A DNA stretch of 64,000 nt from Heterohyrax brucei (GCA_028571685.1 CM053143.1:154808329-154872328), one strand, 5' to 3'; counted from the stretch's first letter, positions 11,341 through 22,061 are shown. Numbers and translations are program-made. The notes: generated from the letters alone by a model not told the origin.

Positions 11341-12354
11341 CTAAAAATTACAGGATAAATGACTCGTATTGGTGAGGAGACATCAATGGGTTTCTTGTTT
11401 TTTGGGTTTTTTTTCTTTTTGGTTTGACACCTTTTTTAAAACAAAACACTAAGTTACAAATGCTCTTTGTATAACAAACCTAATTACACAATCGCTGCAT
11501 TTAAGTCAAGCTCACAGTGAGTTACTACTCCTAAAGTACGACTTCCACTGTGAAGGATATAGAAGTGTGGTCCATGGACCACTCGCTCCTAACGAAGCCC
11601 CTCTTGGGGCCCCTTCCGGATAGAGAAACCACTTAAAGGGGGCATCATCACTGGAGTCTAGTCTGCACCAGTCTGTATGTGGCACAATTTCCTCAACATA
11701 GGCCTACACTGCCACATTTGTCACAGCCAAGTGAGGAAGGTTCCAGTTCAATTACACAGAATTATCAAGGAAGGCAGTAGTTACGTGGTCACTTGCAGAT
11801 GAGGATAGTTAACATCTGTATTTTAAAAGGCAAAACAACCATGTACATATACATATACTGTATGCAGACACATAATGCAACCAAAGTATATGTATTTATC
11901 TATCTATACACATACATATATAAAATGTAGTTATTCATTTTCTTCCTGTACACAGGCCACCTTGGGGAGGCCCTGGTAGTTCAACCTGGCTACATATGCA
12001 CAGCCAAGCAATTTCCTGAACTTAAAAATCAGACATCCTAACATGTTTACGACAGCCCCATACTCGCTATCCAGAAACACACCGCTACCACCTGGGAGAA
12101 ATGGTTAAGACTTTCTTCAGTCTTCTGAAAATAACAATAACACATTAACAATAATCCTTTCAACAGTGAAGATGACTACACAGTTTTAAATTAAACCTAA
12201 TAAAAGAAAAAAGCATTAAGAAAGTAGATAGATTTAGCTAAAATGATTTTTAAAGCGGCAAAAGAACAGCTAAAAAAAAAAAACTTCCTGTATTATCTAT
12301 CAATAATTCAACACTTAGAATGCCTAGGCTTAAAATATCTAAATTAAGCCCTAC
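11341..12354 (-). other. Intron 13
   Basis: A 1014-bp intron between alternative exon 13 and exon 14. It is AT-rich, with a tat/aca-rich patch at 11840-11935 and no repeat family I can name with confidence; a short ggccctggtagttcaacctg at 11970 is SINE-like but too small to call. Confidence 0.85.
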
Positions 12355-12474
12355 CTTTTTGCGTTCATAAAGTCAGAGGTGTTATTTTCATCTACGGGAG
12401 CCAGAAATTTTAGAAAATTTGGCACAGAGGAAGAAGAATGAAGCTTTTTCCGCAGGGCATTACGGTAGGAGACG
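12355..12474 (-). CDS. TBC1D1: TBC1D1 alternative exon 13 (long isoform)
   Basis: A 120-nt exon: C completing a Ser codon, 39 codons from VSYRNALRKKLHSSSSVPNF to DFMNAK, then AG. Acceptor actctcag, donor AAAAG/gtaggg. The length is divisible by three, so skipping is frame-neutral. With exon 12 it makes a 94-residue insert, matching the size reported for the long, skeletal-muscle-enriched TBC1D1 isoform. The Ser cluster before VPNFLKF is where residue 700 of mouse long-form numbering falls (counted from Thr590), a reported AMPK site. The near-identical word VSYRNALRKK also occurs in TBC1D4's own alternative exon, from memory. Confidence 0.95.
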
Positions 12475-13226
12475 CTGAGAGTATGGTTGAAAACAGAGTT
12501 TAGGATAAAGAAACACACAAAGTATAAAACATAAGCTACAAAATAAAAGAAACATTTTAGTCCTGATGCTAATAGCTAAACTTATAAATCAGATTTAACT
12601 TCCATGTTTGGTCAGTGAAACTATTTTAGATGAAAGAAATCAACAAATTAATTTAAAAAACACCAATCCATCTTCCAAATAACTCTTCCTCTTAACCCGA
12701 GATAATTTTCCTGGCTCCTCAGGAAGTCTCTGATGTGGCCCAAATTCCAGTGTCTACAGCACAAATGCCAAGTGCCATCGAGTCGATTCCGACTCATGGC
12801 GATGCCATGTGTGTCCATGCAGTACTGCGCTCCACGGGGTTTTCAATGGCTGATTTTTCAGAAGCATCTCTACAGCTTTCTTCCAAGGTCCTTCTGGTTG
12901 GAGTATGTTTGCTGTCTGCACCCTCCCGGGGACTCCCATGATCAAACACAGTTGTTGTTAACCTGTGCGCGGATGTGTGGAGACAGGGGCACGTGACAGT
13001 AAGTCTCTAGAAGCAGCCTGTCATCCAAACTTGTTCTCATAAAACTTTTAAGTCAGCTCAAATGACAGGCTGAAAATAATGAAAGTAAAAAACAAACACG
13101 CGCAAAAGCACACACACAAACAGGTCCCAGCTTCTCCTCGTGACTATCCCCGCACTCGGCACATCCTCTCTGCTGGCATGAACTTCCAGGAGGACAAACA
13201 GTGCACTTGTCATGCAGTGTGCTCAC
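12475..13226 (-). other. Intron 12
   Basis: A 752-bp intron separating the two alternative exons, with one antisense AfroSINE (12762-12938). The remainder is unique sequence without recognised motifs. Confidence 0.9.
12762..12938 (-). repeat. AfroSINE-type SINE, long form
   Basis: One of the least diverged copies: aagtgccatcgagtcgattc and cgactcatggcgatgccatg are almost consensus. It sits between the two alternative TBC1D1 exons. Confidence 0.9.
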
Positions 13227-13388
13227 CTCTTCGGTACAGCATTTCCACTTTGTTCTCCACTTGAGTTATGTTTTAGGTACTTAAAAAAATTTGGCGAGGA
13301 GGCAGAGGGATTAAGGCGAGGCGAAGGAGCAGGAGCTGAAGACTGACCTGAGCCACTGGGAGACACGCCAACAGGTGGATGGTTCACA
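13227..13388 (-). CDS. TBC1D1: TBC1D1 alternative exon 12 (long isoform)
   Basis: A 162-nt exon: T completing an Asn codon, then VNHPPVGVSPSGSGQSSAPA, a Pro/Ser-rich stretch, NPSASSPNFFKYLKHNSSGE, and a VPK end with AG. Acceptor ctgcctag behind a long pyrimidine tract; donor AAGAG/gtgagc. The start at 13388 was chosen because it matches the phase of exon 11 (AA + T), has the strong tract, and gives 54 residues, so exons 12+13 total the 94 residues known for the long isoform. An open frame continues upstream to 13606, and a weaker in-phase acceptor exists at 13532. The SASSPNFFKYLK motif lies near residue 660 in mouse long-form numbering, a reported AMPK site. Confidence 0.9.
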
Positions 13389-13455
13389 CTAGGCAGCAAT
13401 TCGAGAGAAAGCATGGGAGGGTTAGAGGGGGAAAGAGGGGAGATGCTGAAGGGGA
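13389..13455 (-). promoter_or_regulatory. TBC1D1: Strong polypyrimidine tract and acceptor of alternative exon 12
   Basis: On the minus strand about 65 bases precede the exon, dominated by C and T (catctcccctctttccccct, then a ctaac word that could act as branch point) and ending gctgcctag. The tract is unusually long and could be a target of pyrimidine-tract-binding splicing repressors or MBNL/CELF-type factors; that part is inference. Confidence 0.7.
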
Positions 13456-13637
13456 GACCTGGAGCAACGGGAACGGAAAGGACACGGCTGCTCTTCACTT
13501 GGTATTTACAACACAAACGATCAGCATCCAAACTGTCTTGCTGGCAAAGGGAGTTTTCAGTAAAGTGGAGAGCAGATGAAAGGTTGTTATGGTTTATACC
13601 TGACAAGTCTATGCTCCCAACAGGGCTTCTTCTTCTA

Positions 13638-13918
13638 CAGGTAGACCCTGACTTACGGTAGGGTTTCGCTTCAACGACTGGGTCTTAGTTGGTTTTGACA
13701 CAAGTCAAATACCTTAAGTTTTCATTATTATTGCCTTTTGTTATCAGTATCCTTATAAATCCAATCTTTGTCTTTCAGGGGTTAGTGACATTACATAAAA
13801 AAACTTACAGGTATATTTTAACACTGTATGTAGTATATATTACTAACAACAAAGTGAGCCAAAAAAACTCGTTGGGCAGTTTGCTGTAACTCGAAACTGG
13901 CCTAAGGATGGGACTACC
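13638..13918. mobile_element. Tigger-like MITE with TA target duplication
   Basis: About 280 bp bounded by inverted termini: left caggtagaccctgacttacg after TA, right ggatgggactacctg before TA. CAGGTAGNCCC with a TA duplication fits the Tc1/mariner-pogo (Tigger) group. There is no transposase frame. A related copy is at 55717-56014. Confidence 0.7.
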
Positions 13919-15964
13919 TGTACTGTTTTTGACACAGGACAGGAAAAGCAAAAAAATAACAAAAAACAAAATTCAGAATTTAGAATGCATTGCTCACTTT
14001 AAAATGAACAATATCCTGCCCTGAGTTTCACTGTCTTATTTCCTGTAGGTGAATGAAAAAAGGACTCACAGTGGGGCAGAAAGAAAAACGGACCACGTTT
14101 GTAAAAGAGAGACAGACATTTCTCCACCTCTCATCACCTACGTGCAGCATGTCCAGTAAGAAGCTGCATTCTTAAGGGCGAAGGGAAATGGACGAGCAGA
14201 GGTTCTAAGTTCCTACCACCTCCGGCTTGTGTGAAACAGCAGACTTGGCAAGACAACTAACATTCTTCAGATAGGAATGTTTCCACAGTTTCCGAAAATG
14301 CCAGAAACAGAATGAGAACAATGGCGTCACTCGAGTTGGTGTCGCTCATGGTACCATCCCTCCTCTCGTGGACTTCTTTCCATATCAGGTCATACAGAAT
14401 CCTCAGTAATGCTTTCTGTACTAATGTTACTCATAAATCATAACTCTTGTATATCGCTCTTTTCCTTTAATTACTACTTGATTCTCAAAATTACTGATAC
14501 ACATTGACAATTACCACAACACTGTGGTTAAAACACCCGAAAATTTGACAAAATCAGCAACTATAAAAAGCCCAGCAGCAACAGAAACATCAGTGCAACC
14601 TTGTAATGTATGCAGATAAAGCTATGTGATTCAACACATCACTGTAACAGGGTCAGAACGACAGCTGTGAGGTGAGTGCATCACAAGGTTCAAAAAGTAG
14701 CACAGAGCTTCAGCCTCGTAGGCACACTGATGCATGTAGGCTGGGCTTACGAAAACCAGTTTTAATGTTATAACTACAGGGATATTTTTATTAAACTAAA
14801 AATTCCTGCTGAAATACATCTCAAAAATTATAAAGATAGTCATTTTATGCCATGTCATTTTATGTTATGCAACAGTAAAGTACACTAGAAGTACTAAATG
14901 GTCTTAGGAAACCTAATGAGAACCTCATAAAACTTCAGCCAAACTATGCTCATCTCTGAAATGTCACACTTATTAAACAGCAGTTTCTGAAGTGAAGTCT
15001 TGCTTTCATGGTCCCAGTTATCCAATCAAACCCTTAAGAACCATCAGTAACTACTCTGAGTGGCCGATGGACAACAAAGCCAAGATGCTCTACTTCATCT
15101 TCCCAGGATTCTTCATGTTTGCCCTGTATTCCCTCAAATCACTTCAAACACCGCTACATAAACTCTCCAGTATCCATATGTGAAATTCACGGACACACAG
15201 ACATGCCCAGTGCTATCAGTGACTGCACATAGCTACAACCCTAACTCATGTTGCTGCATAAGGTGGGGAATTTTCAAGATAACTCTGTGCCCTTTATAGT
15301 CTCTGAACTTACCACAGCCAAACTAATCACCAAGGGATCCCAGGAGGAACAGGAACAACTTTGGCCACTTTACTTGTTTACCCATCTCGATAACTACAAA
15401 ATTCCAACTGCTCTTCAGAGCCTAAGTACTCTTGTTAAAAGAGTCTAGAATTCTCACACTGGCAGAGACTTCAGGCAGCAATGATTCCAATTCTGTCAGA
15501 CAAAGGTAAGCAAATCTGCCTGGGTCACCACTAATTCGTGACAGGGCTGGGTCCAGAACCCCCAGTCACTGAATATAGTTAAATATAGTTACCCATGCCC
15601 CTGTGTGCCCTGACAGCCTCTACCTCCATCTCACAGCCTCTCGCTAGCTCTCCTCAAAGCCAGTGGCTAGGTCCCAAAGCCAATAATGCGTCCTAAATTG
15701 TTTGCAGGATACATATTACACATCTTAAGTTCACTTTTACCCATTTCATCACTGTATTTGTAGTTGGTAATTGTAAATACAAGTCTTGTAAGTAACAAGT
15801 CTCTCTCACATCCCTACGGGAAGGAACATGTCACTGCTTCCAGCAAAACCTGAATCAGGTTGCTCTGTCACCCAACAAGCATACTTGAGACACACATAAC
15901 CTGGTCAGTTACAGATATCCCCCAGCTATCTCTACAATAAATGGACATTCTGAACAAATCTTAC

Positions 15965-16245
15965 TTTCGCTCGTGAGGCGTCTCTGTGCTCACTGAGTGG
16001 TACCTCATAAGTTTCCTTTGTGAGACTCCTGGAGACCCCTCAGCAGGCTCTGGAGGCTCCTGACTGTCCGTGGGTAAGTGGCTCAGGGTGTTGGCTCGCC
16101 TTCGGAAGCCCTGTTGGGGTGAAAGCTGTGCAGGCTCTTCTATGAGATGGCTCTCCATGTCACTAGAGAGGTCATCCGAGGAGCCAAGCAGCTTGAAGGA
16201 GCTCTCAGACGCAGGCAAGGCCTCCTTCTCACCCACAGACGGCTC
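15965..16245 (-). CDS. TBC1D1: TBC1D1 exon 11 (Akt/AMPK site Thr596 region)
   Basis: A 281-nt exon of 93 codons plus two bases, from EPSVGEKEALPASESSFKLL to HSVSTETPHER. Acceptor ctgccag, donor CGAAA/gtaaga. The motif FRRRANTLSHLP carries the Thr (16087-16089) equivalent to human Thr596, the Akt/insulin site. MRYHSVST carries the Ser equivalent to Ser627; the spacing between the two (31 residues) is exactly as in human. The acceptor is only about 70 bp from a SINE on its intron side. The split codon AA can be completed by exon 12 (Asn) or exon 14 (Lys). Confidence 0.97.
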
Positions 16246-16313
16246 CTGGCAGCAAACAGAGAGCAGGTCAGACATACCACTGGGGAAATTATGGGACTTC
16301 CACATCTCTAATT

Positions 16314-16521
16314 CCCGGAACCTGGTAGCACAATGGTTAAGCATTTGGCTGTTAACTCAAAGGTTGGTGGTTCAAATCCACCACAGGCTCTCAGGAAAGT
16401 AAGACCTAGGCATCTATTTCCATGAAGACTTACAGCCTAAGAAACCTTATAGGACAGTTCCACTCTGTTCTATGGGTCACTGAGTTGGAGTCCACTGATG
16501 ACATACAATAGAACAACAACC
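16314..16521 (+). repeat. AfroSINE-type SINE, long form
   Basis: Sense copy beginning aacctggtagcacaatggtt, with ggttggtggttcaaatccac and cattctgttctatgggtcac-like parts. It starts about 70 bp from the exon 11 acceptor, within the region where the branch point is expected upstream of it. Confidence 0.9.
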
Positions 16522-16545
16522 TCAATGCAGAAAAACATTTCAATG

Positions 16546-16755
16546 CCATTTGCTGTTGTTAGATGCCGTCAAGTCGGTTCTGACTCACAGCAACCCTATG
16601 CACAACAGAACGCAGCAGCGCCCAGTCCTGCACCATGCCCACTATCACTTCTGTGCTTAAGCCCGTTGTTGCAGCCACTGTAACATCTTCTTGAGGGTCT
16701 TCCTCCTCTTTTTTGCTGACCCTCCACTGTCAAGCTCAGTGTCACTTAGGGGCCA
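16546..16755 (-). repeat. RTE 3'-end fragment
   Basis: Reads as the reverse complement of the RTE terminus: gatgccgtcaagtcggttct (16562-16581), ctatgcacaacagaacgcag and the ttgttgcagccactgtaaca section. It ends before the reverse-transcriptase part. Confidence 0.8.
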
Positions 16756-16939
16756 CCAAAAACATAAAGAAATAAAGGTCCATTAATAGCATGGTTACCA
16801 ACAAGATGTATGTTTGTTGAATAAATTTAAAAAAAAAAAACCCACAAACACAAGCATGAAGGACATTAGTCACACATATAACTATACTAAGCATAGCTGT
16901 AAAGAATTCCCTCTAGAAACTAAACTCTATGGTACTGGT

Positions 16940-17120
16940 TATAAAAACCAGTTGCTATTAAGTGAATTCCAACTCATGAGTCAGAGAAGAACTCTGCTGC
17001 TTACGGTTCTTGATTTTTCAGAAGCAGATCACCAGGACTTTCTTTCGGGGCACCTTTGGAAGGATTCGGTCCTCCAATATTTCAGTGAGTAACCAAGCTC
17101 ACTAACCACTTGCCCTGTGC
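16940..17120 (-). repeat. AfroSINE-type SINE, long form
   Basis: Antisense, with aagtgaattccaactcatga and ttgatttttcagaagcagat (17010-17029). The promoter-proximal end is decayed. Confidence 0.8.
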
Positions 17121-17278
17121 TGCTTCTTAACTGGCCTCTAGTGTTCAAACAACTCAGGAAGTTTTTTATTTCTCCAAAATGTGAGCGAACATCTTCTATC
17201 TGCAGTTTAAGGTCCTATGAATCTGATTTAAGTTGATAAGCTCGAAGTCAAAACTATACCCTAAAATACTCTTAAAAT

Positions 17279-17378
17279 ATGGGAAATCTATTTCTAATAT
17301 TTATTGCCTTAGCGCTGGGAAAATCACTTAATTTCTTTCTGCACTTCAAATTCCTCATGTGTAAAATGTACCTAGAGG
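17279..17378 (+). repeat. MIR SINE fragment
   Basis: Includes gctgggaaaatcacttaat, tttctgcacttcaaattcct and catgtgtaaaatg, the MIR core. It abuts the RTE 3' end at 17379, which probably inserted into it. Confidence 0.65.
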
Positions 17379-18429
17379 TTGACAGTACCCTGAGATCGGT
17401 CCTGACTCACAGCAATCCTGTGTATAGCAGAACAAAACAGTGCCCGGTTCCGTGCCATCGTCACTGTTGTAACAGGGCCCACTGCTGCAGATACTGTGTT
17501 CGCCTATCTTGTTGAAGGTCATCTTTTTCACTCACCTTCTACTTTACCAAGCACAATGGTTTTTCTCCAGAGACTGGTCTCTCCTGATAACATCTCAAAG
17601 TACTTCAGACTGCATTACCATCCTTGTTTCTAAACAGCATTCTGGTGGTATTTCTTCATACTTCTGGCAGTCTGTGGTATACTCAACATTCTTCACCAAC
17701 ACCATAATTCAAAGCCATTAATTCTTCAATCTTCCTTATTCACCGTCCAGCTTTCACACACATATAAGGCAACTGAAAATACTATGGCTTGGGTCAGGCT
17801 CACCTGAGTCCTAAAAAGTGACATCTTTGCTTTTCAGCACTTTAAAGAAGTCTTTTGCAGCACAGTTGTCCAAATACATCATTTCATTTCCATGGGTATT
17901 GATTATGGATGCAAGTGAAATGAAATCCTTAACAACTTCAATATTTTCTCCATTTAACCATCATGATGCTGCTTACTGTTCCAGTTGTGAAGACTTTTTT
18001 TTTCTTGATGTTGAGGTGTAATTTGTACTCAAAGGTGTAGTCTTTGGTATTCATCAGTAAGTGTTTCAAGACCTCTCTGCTTTCAGCAAGCTTTCGTCAT
18101 TTGCATATCTCAGGCTATCAATGAGTCTTCCTCCAATCACGATGCCGTGTTTTTCTTCCTACACCCCAACTCCTAGGACTACTTGCTCAGCATACAGAGT
18201 GAATAAGCATGGTAAAAGGATAAAACTCTCAAGCACAACTTTCCTGATATTTAACCACACAGTATCACTTTATTCTTTTCAAAATAATGCCTCACAGTCT
18301 ACATACAAGTTCCTGAAAAGAACAAATAACTGTTCTGAAATGCCCTTTGTTCATGATGTTATCCATAATTCATTACAATCTACACAATTGAATGCCTTTG
18401 CATACTCAATAAAACAATGTTTAAGCCTT

Positions 18430-18872
18430 CTAGTACCGCTATAACAGAAATATCATAAGATGTCTTTAACAGAGAGAAATGTATTCTCTCTCAGTCTGGT
18501 GGGCTACAAGCTCAAACTCAGGGTGTTAGCTCTAGGGGAAAGCATTGTCTCTGTTGGCTCTACAGGAGGGTCCTTGTCATCCATTTTCCCTTGGACTGGG
18601 AACAACTCAGTGCGGGAACCTCAGATCCAAAGGATGCACTCTCTTTCTGGCACTGCTGTCTCAGTAGTTTACAAGGTCCCCTACTCTGCTTGCTTTCATC
18701 TCTTTAGAGATAAAAGCTGGTACAGGCTAGACTCTAGAGAAATTCCCTTTACACTGGATCAGGGGGGTGACCTGGGTAAAGGTGCTACAATCCCACCCCA
18801 ACCCTCTTGAATCATGACTTAGCCAAACAGATGCGCACATTTTGTGGGGGGACACAATTTCATCCATGACAC
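18430..18872 (-). mobile_element. MLT1-like (ERVL-MaLR) LTR inside the RTE
   Basis: The reverse complement runs from a gtcatggatgaaattgtgtc start, through ggattgtagcacctttaccc, to a ttatagcggtactagaagg end, the MLT1-type order including a tctgttatagc word near the end. RTE sequence continues on both sides (ataaaacaatgtttaag on the left, acgttaatcatctctgtggt on the right), so the LTR inserted after the RTE. Confidence 0.75.
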
Positions 18873-20100
18873 ACACGTTAATCATCTCTGTGGTAATCTA
18901 TGCTTTCAGACAAGATCCATCTGATATCAGCAACGATAACCTCATTCTACGTCCCTTTCTGAATCTAATATGACAGTCTGGCAGTTTCTTGTTGATGTCT
19001 GACAAAACCATTTTTTAATTATCTTCAGCAAAATTTTACTTGTGCGTGATGCTGTTCAATAATTCTTGCATTCTGTTGGATCAGCTTTCCTAGTCATGGA
19101 CACAAGTATGGATCTCTATCAGTCAAATGGCCAGGTAGCCGTCTTTCAAACATCTTGGCATAGACCAGTGAGTGCTTCCAGCACTGCATCCAAACAGCTC
19201 AACTGATATTTCTTCTATTTCTGAAATGTTGTTTTTTTTAATCAATGCCTTAGTGCACCTTGGCTGGCTACTGTACCTTGGATTTCTTCCTCCAGTACCA
19301 TAAGTTCTCAATCATATGTTACTTCCGAACATGGCTGAACTTCCACCAATTCTTTTTGGTACAGTGACTTTGTGCACACTTTCCATATTCTTTTGATGCT
19401 CCTTACATCGCTTAGTATTTTCCCCATATCTGTTCCTATCAAGTTGACTGCTGCTCATTTGCCCACACAACCCTTCAAAATTACAACTACAGGATCAAAT
19501 CTTTCTTCAGTTCTTTTTGCTTGAGAAGCACCAGAGTGTGTTCTTCCCTTTTGGTTTTCTGATTCCAGGTCTTTGCACATGTTATTATAATGCTTTCCTT
19601 TGTCTTCATGAGTCACCCTTTGAAATATCCTGTTCAGCTCTTCAGCTTCATTACTTTAGCTACTTTAAGAGGAAGTTTCAGGGTCTTGTCTGACATCGGT
19701 TTTGGAGTCTTCTTTCTTTCCTGTCTTTTTAATGATCTTTTGCTTTCTTCATGTATGATGTCTATGATGTCATCCCGACAACTCATTTGATCTCCGGTCA
19801 TTAGTGTTCAATGTGTCAAATCTATTCTTGAGACAGTTTCTAAATTCAGGTACGATACACTCAAGGCAATACTCTGACTCTCTTGGACTTGTAATTTTTT
19901 TCAGCTTCAACTTAAACTTGCACTGGGGCAACTGATGATCTGCTCTACAGTTGTTCCGACAGATGATACTGAGATTCTCCAAAATCTCTTTCCACAGATG
20001 TAGTCGATTTGATTTCTCTGTTTTCTATCTGGCAAGGTCCACGCATACACTGGCTGTTGATGTTTTGGGAAATAAAAAAAAGGTACTTGCACTAAGTTAG

Positions 20101-20258
20101 AAACCAACCCTATTGCCATTGACTCCAACTAATAGTGACCCCACAGGACAGAGTAGAACTGTTCCAATGGAGTTTCCAAGGAGCACTTGATGGATCTGAA
20201 CTGCCAGCTTTTTGGTTAGCAGCTGTGACACTTATCCACTATGCAACCAGGGTTCCCT
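20101..20258 (-). repeat. AfroSINE-type SINE inserted in the RTE
   Basis: Antisense short form: ttgactccaactaatagtga, ggagtttccaaggagcactt, and the gcaaccagggttccc end. The host RTE words actaagttag (left) and gaataagttac (right) look like a target duplication of about 7 bp. Confidence 0.88.
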
Positions 20259-21420
20259 GAATAAGTTACAGATCTTGCAAAATTCTGCCACATGATCACC
20301 AGCATAGTTTGTATCACCAAGGCCTATTTTCCAACTACCAATACTTCGATTCCAACTTTTGCATTCCAATCGTAGCATAATTATCAATGGCAAGTTCATA
20401 ATTATCAGATGGCAAGTTCAATCAATTTCAGACTGTATAGGCTGCAAAAATAATCAGTTTCTTCATCTTTGGCCTTAGTGGCTGGTGTGTAAATTTGAAA
20501 GTAATTGTATTAATTGGTCTTCCCTAAAGGCATATGGACATTATCCTATCGCTGACATGACTGTACTTCAGGAGAACCCTTGAAACATTCTTTTTGATGC
20601 TGACTATGACACCATTCATTTTCTCAACATAGCAAACCAATTCAAAATAGCCAATGGCAGTCTATTTCAGCTCACTAACACATAAGATACCAATCTTTAT
20701 ACATTGTATTTCATTTTTGATGACTTCCAGTTTTCCAAGATTCATATTTTGCACATTCAATATTCTGATTATTAATTGATGTTGGCCACTATTTCCACTC
20801 ATTTTGAGTGATGCCACATCCACAAATGAAGGTCACAAAACTTTGACTCCATCCACTCCTATTTTGAGGAGACAGCTCTTTCTCAGTCATATTTTGAGTG
20901 CCTTAAAACCTGAGGGGCTTGTCTTCTGGCACTATGTCAAACAATGTTCTGCTGCTATTTTCAAGGTTTTCATTGACTCATTTTCTTACAAGTATATCAC
21001 CAGTTGCTTTTTCCTAGTATGCCTTAGTCTGGAAGTTCTGCTGACTCTCCACCCTGTATGAAGTTGTCAGTATTTTAACACCAGCAGCACAGCTTCTGGC
21101 ATCACAGTAACACACAAGCCACCACAGTAGGACAAACTGATAGATGAATGGTGGAGAAGCAATACAGCGAAAGTTTATCTCACTGTACTAGAGGATTAAG
21201 CAAGATAATATGACTAGCAGTACTCTGCACACTGTAAAATGCTACACAAACAAATTATCATTTTTATTAAATACTCAGTGATTTTGACTGGGCACTCAAA
21301 TATTTGTTGAGAATGATGGTATTTCAAAACTGAATGCTTTCATGATACATTTCTTTAAAAAGAATGATTACTACCACTCTTGCAGACTAATGTTTAGTAG
21401 TACACCTAGCACATAGTCAA

Positions 21421-21566
21421 CGCAATGCCATTGAGTCAATATCTACTCATTGATACCCTATAGGACAGAGTAGAACTGCTCCACGGGGCTTCAAAGAATG
21501 GCTAGTGGATTTGAACTTCTGACTTTTTGGTTAGCAGCCAAGCCACTGTACCTCCAGGGCTCCAGC
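21421..21566 (-). repeat. AfroSINE-type SINE, short form
   Basis: Antisense, with ataccctataggacagagta and ctttttggttagcagccaag; it ends ctccagggctcc. Confidence 0.88.
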
Positions 21567-21928
21567 ATATAATTGGTGGTCAGTATTATTTTTCTCAAAA
21601 AAATATATAAAATAAACAGGTGTTCACCAGCTTGACTGTACTAGAATTGCAAGGAGGGATAGATAAACCAACATGCAAAGAGTAAAAACAAAGGAATGTA
21701 TTTAGTTAAGGACTACGAAGTCTAAATTTCACACGGTCATTCATTAAATAGTTGAGTACCTTTTAGGCTCTGAGCATTTTAATTTCATTTTAACGAAGGG
21801 AAGAAGTTACATACATTTAAGTTTCTATGAATCAGACAAGAAAAGTGCAATTCCCCACATACTGTGAAACAGTAATTACTTTAAACTAAAACTTTTCCTT
21901 CTTCAGGACTTGATGGTCCCAAGCGAAT

Positions 21929-22061
21929 CTGTTGCTGTCAAGTCAATTCCAAGTCACACAGTGCAACTGCCTCCTGGAGTTTCCAAGGAGCGGCTGGTGT
22001 ATTCAAACTGCTGACCTTTTGAAGAGCAAATAATGCTTAACCACCGTGCCACCAGGGCTCC
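21929..22061 (-). repeat. AfroSINE-type SINE, short form
   Basis: Antisense copy from ctgttgctgtcaagtcaatt to gtgccaccagggctcc, with an internal shortening around 21970. Confidence 0.88.

Larger units (their letters stand above)
13389..15964 (-). other. Intron 11
   Basis: A 2576-bp intron upstream of the alternative exons. It contains one Tigger-like MITE (13638-13918). The stretch 13920-15964 is AT-rich and holds no repeat I can name with confidence, so it is a reasonable place for splicing-regulatory conservation. Confidence 0.85.
17379..21155 (-). mobile_element. Nearly full-length RTE (BovB-type) LINE, inactive
   Basis: About 3.2 kb of RTE after removing two nested insertions. The minus strand gives the endonuclease signature (RNQIDYICGKRFW near 20000-20030, then the SDHQL-like and KLKLKKI words near 19900) followed by reverse-transcriptase-derived sequence toward 17400. 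The 3' end (17379-17460) matches RTE ends at 43570-44090 and 46230-46425. Frames are broken by many stops and shifts, so it is dead. RTE-BovB elements are known in afrotherians and are thought to spread horizontally between vertebrates. Confidence 0.88.

Noticed and set aside
13389-13606. Upstream part of the open frame as part of exon 12
   Set aside because: The acceptor at 13388 has a strong pyrimidine tract and yields the known 94-residue insert; the upstream part looks like the tract itself.
16317-16400. tRNA gene-like box A/box B sequence
   Set aside because: ggttggtggttcaaatcc resembles a B box but belongs to the tRNA-related head of an AfroSINE; there is no cloverleaf.
19770-20128. 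Two minus-strand open frames as genes
   Set aside because: They encode RTE endonuclease fragments in shifted frames, part of the dead LINE at 17379-21155.
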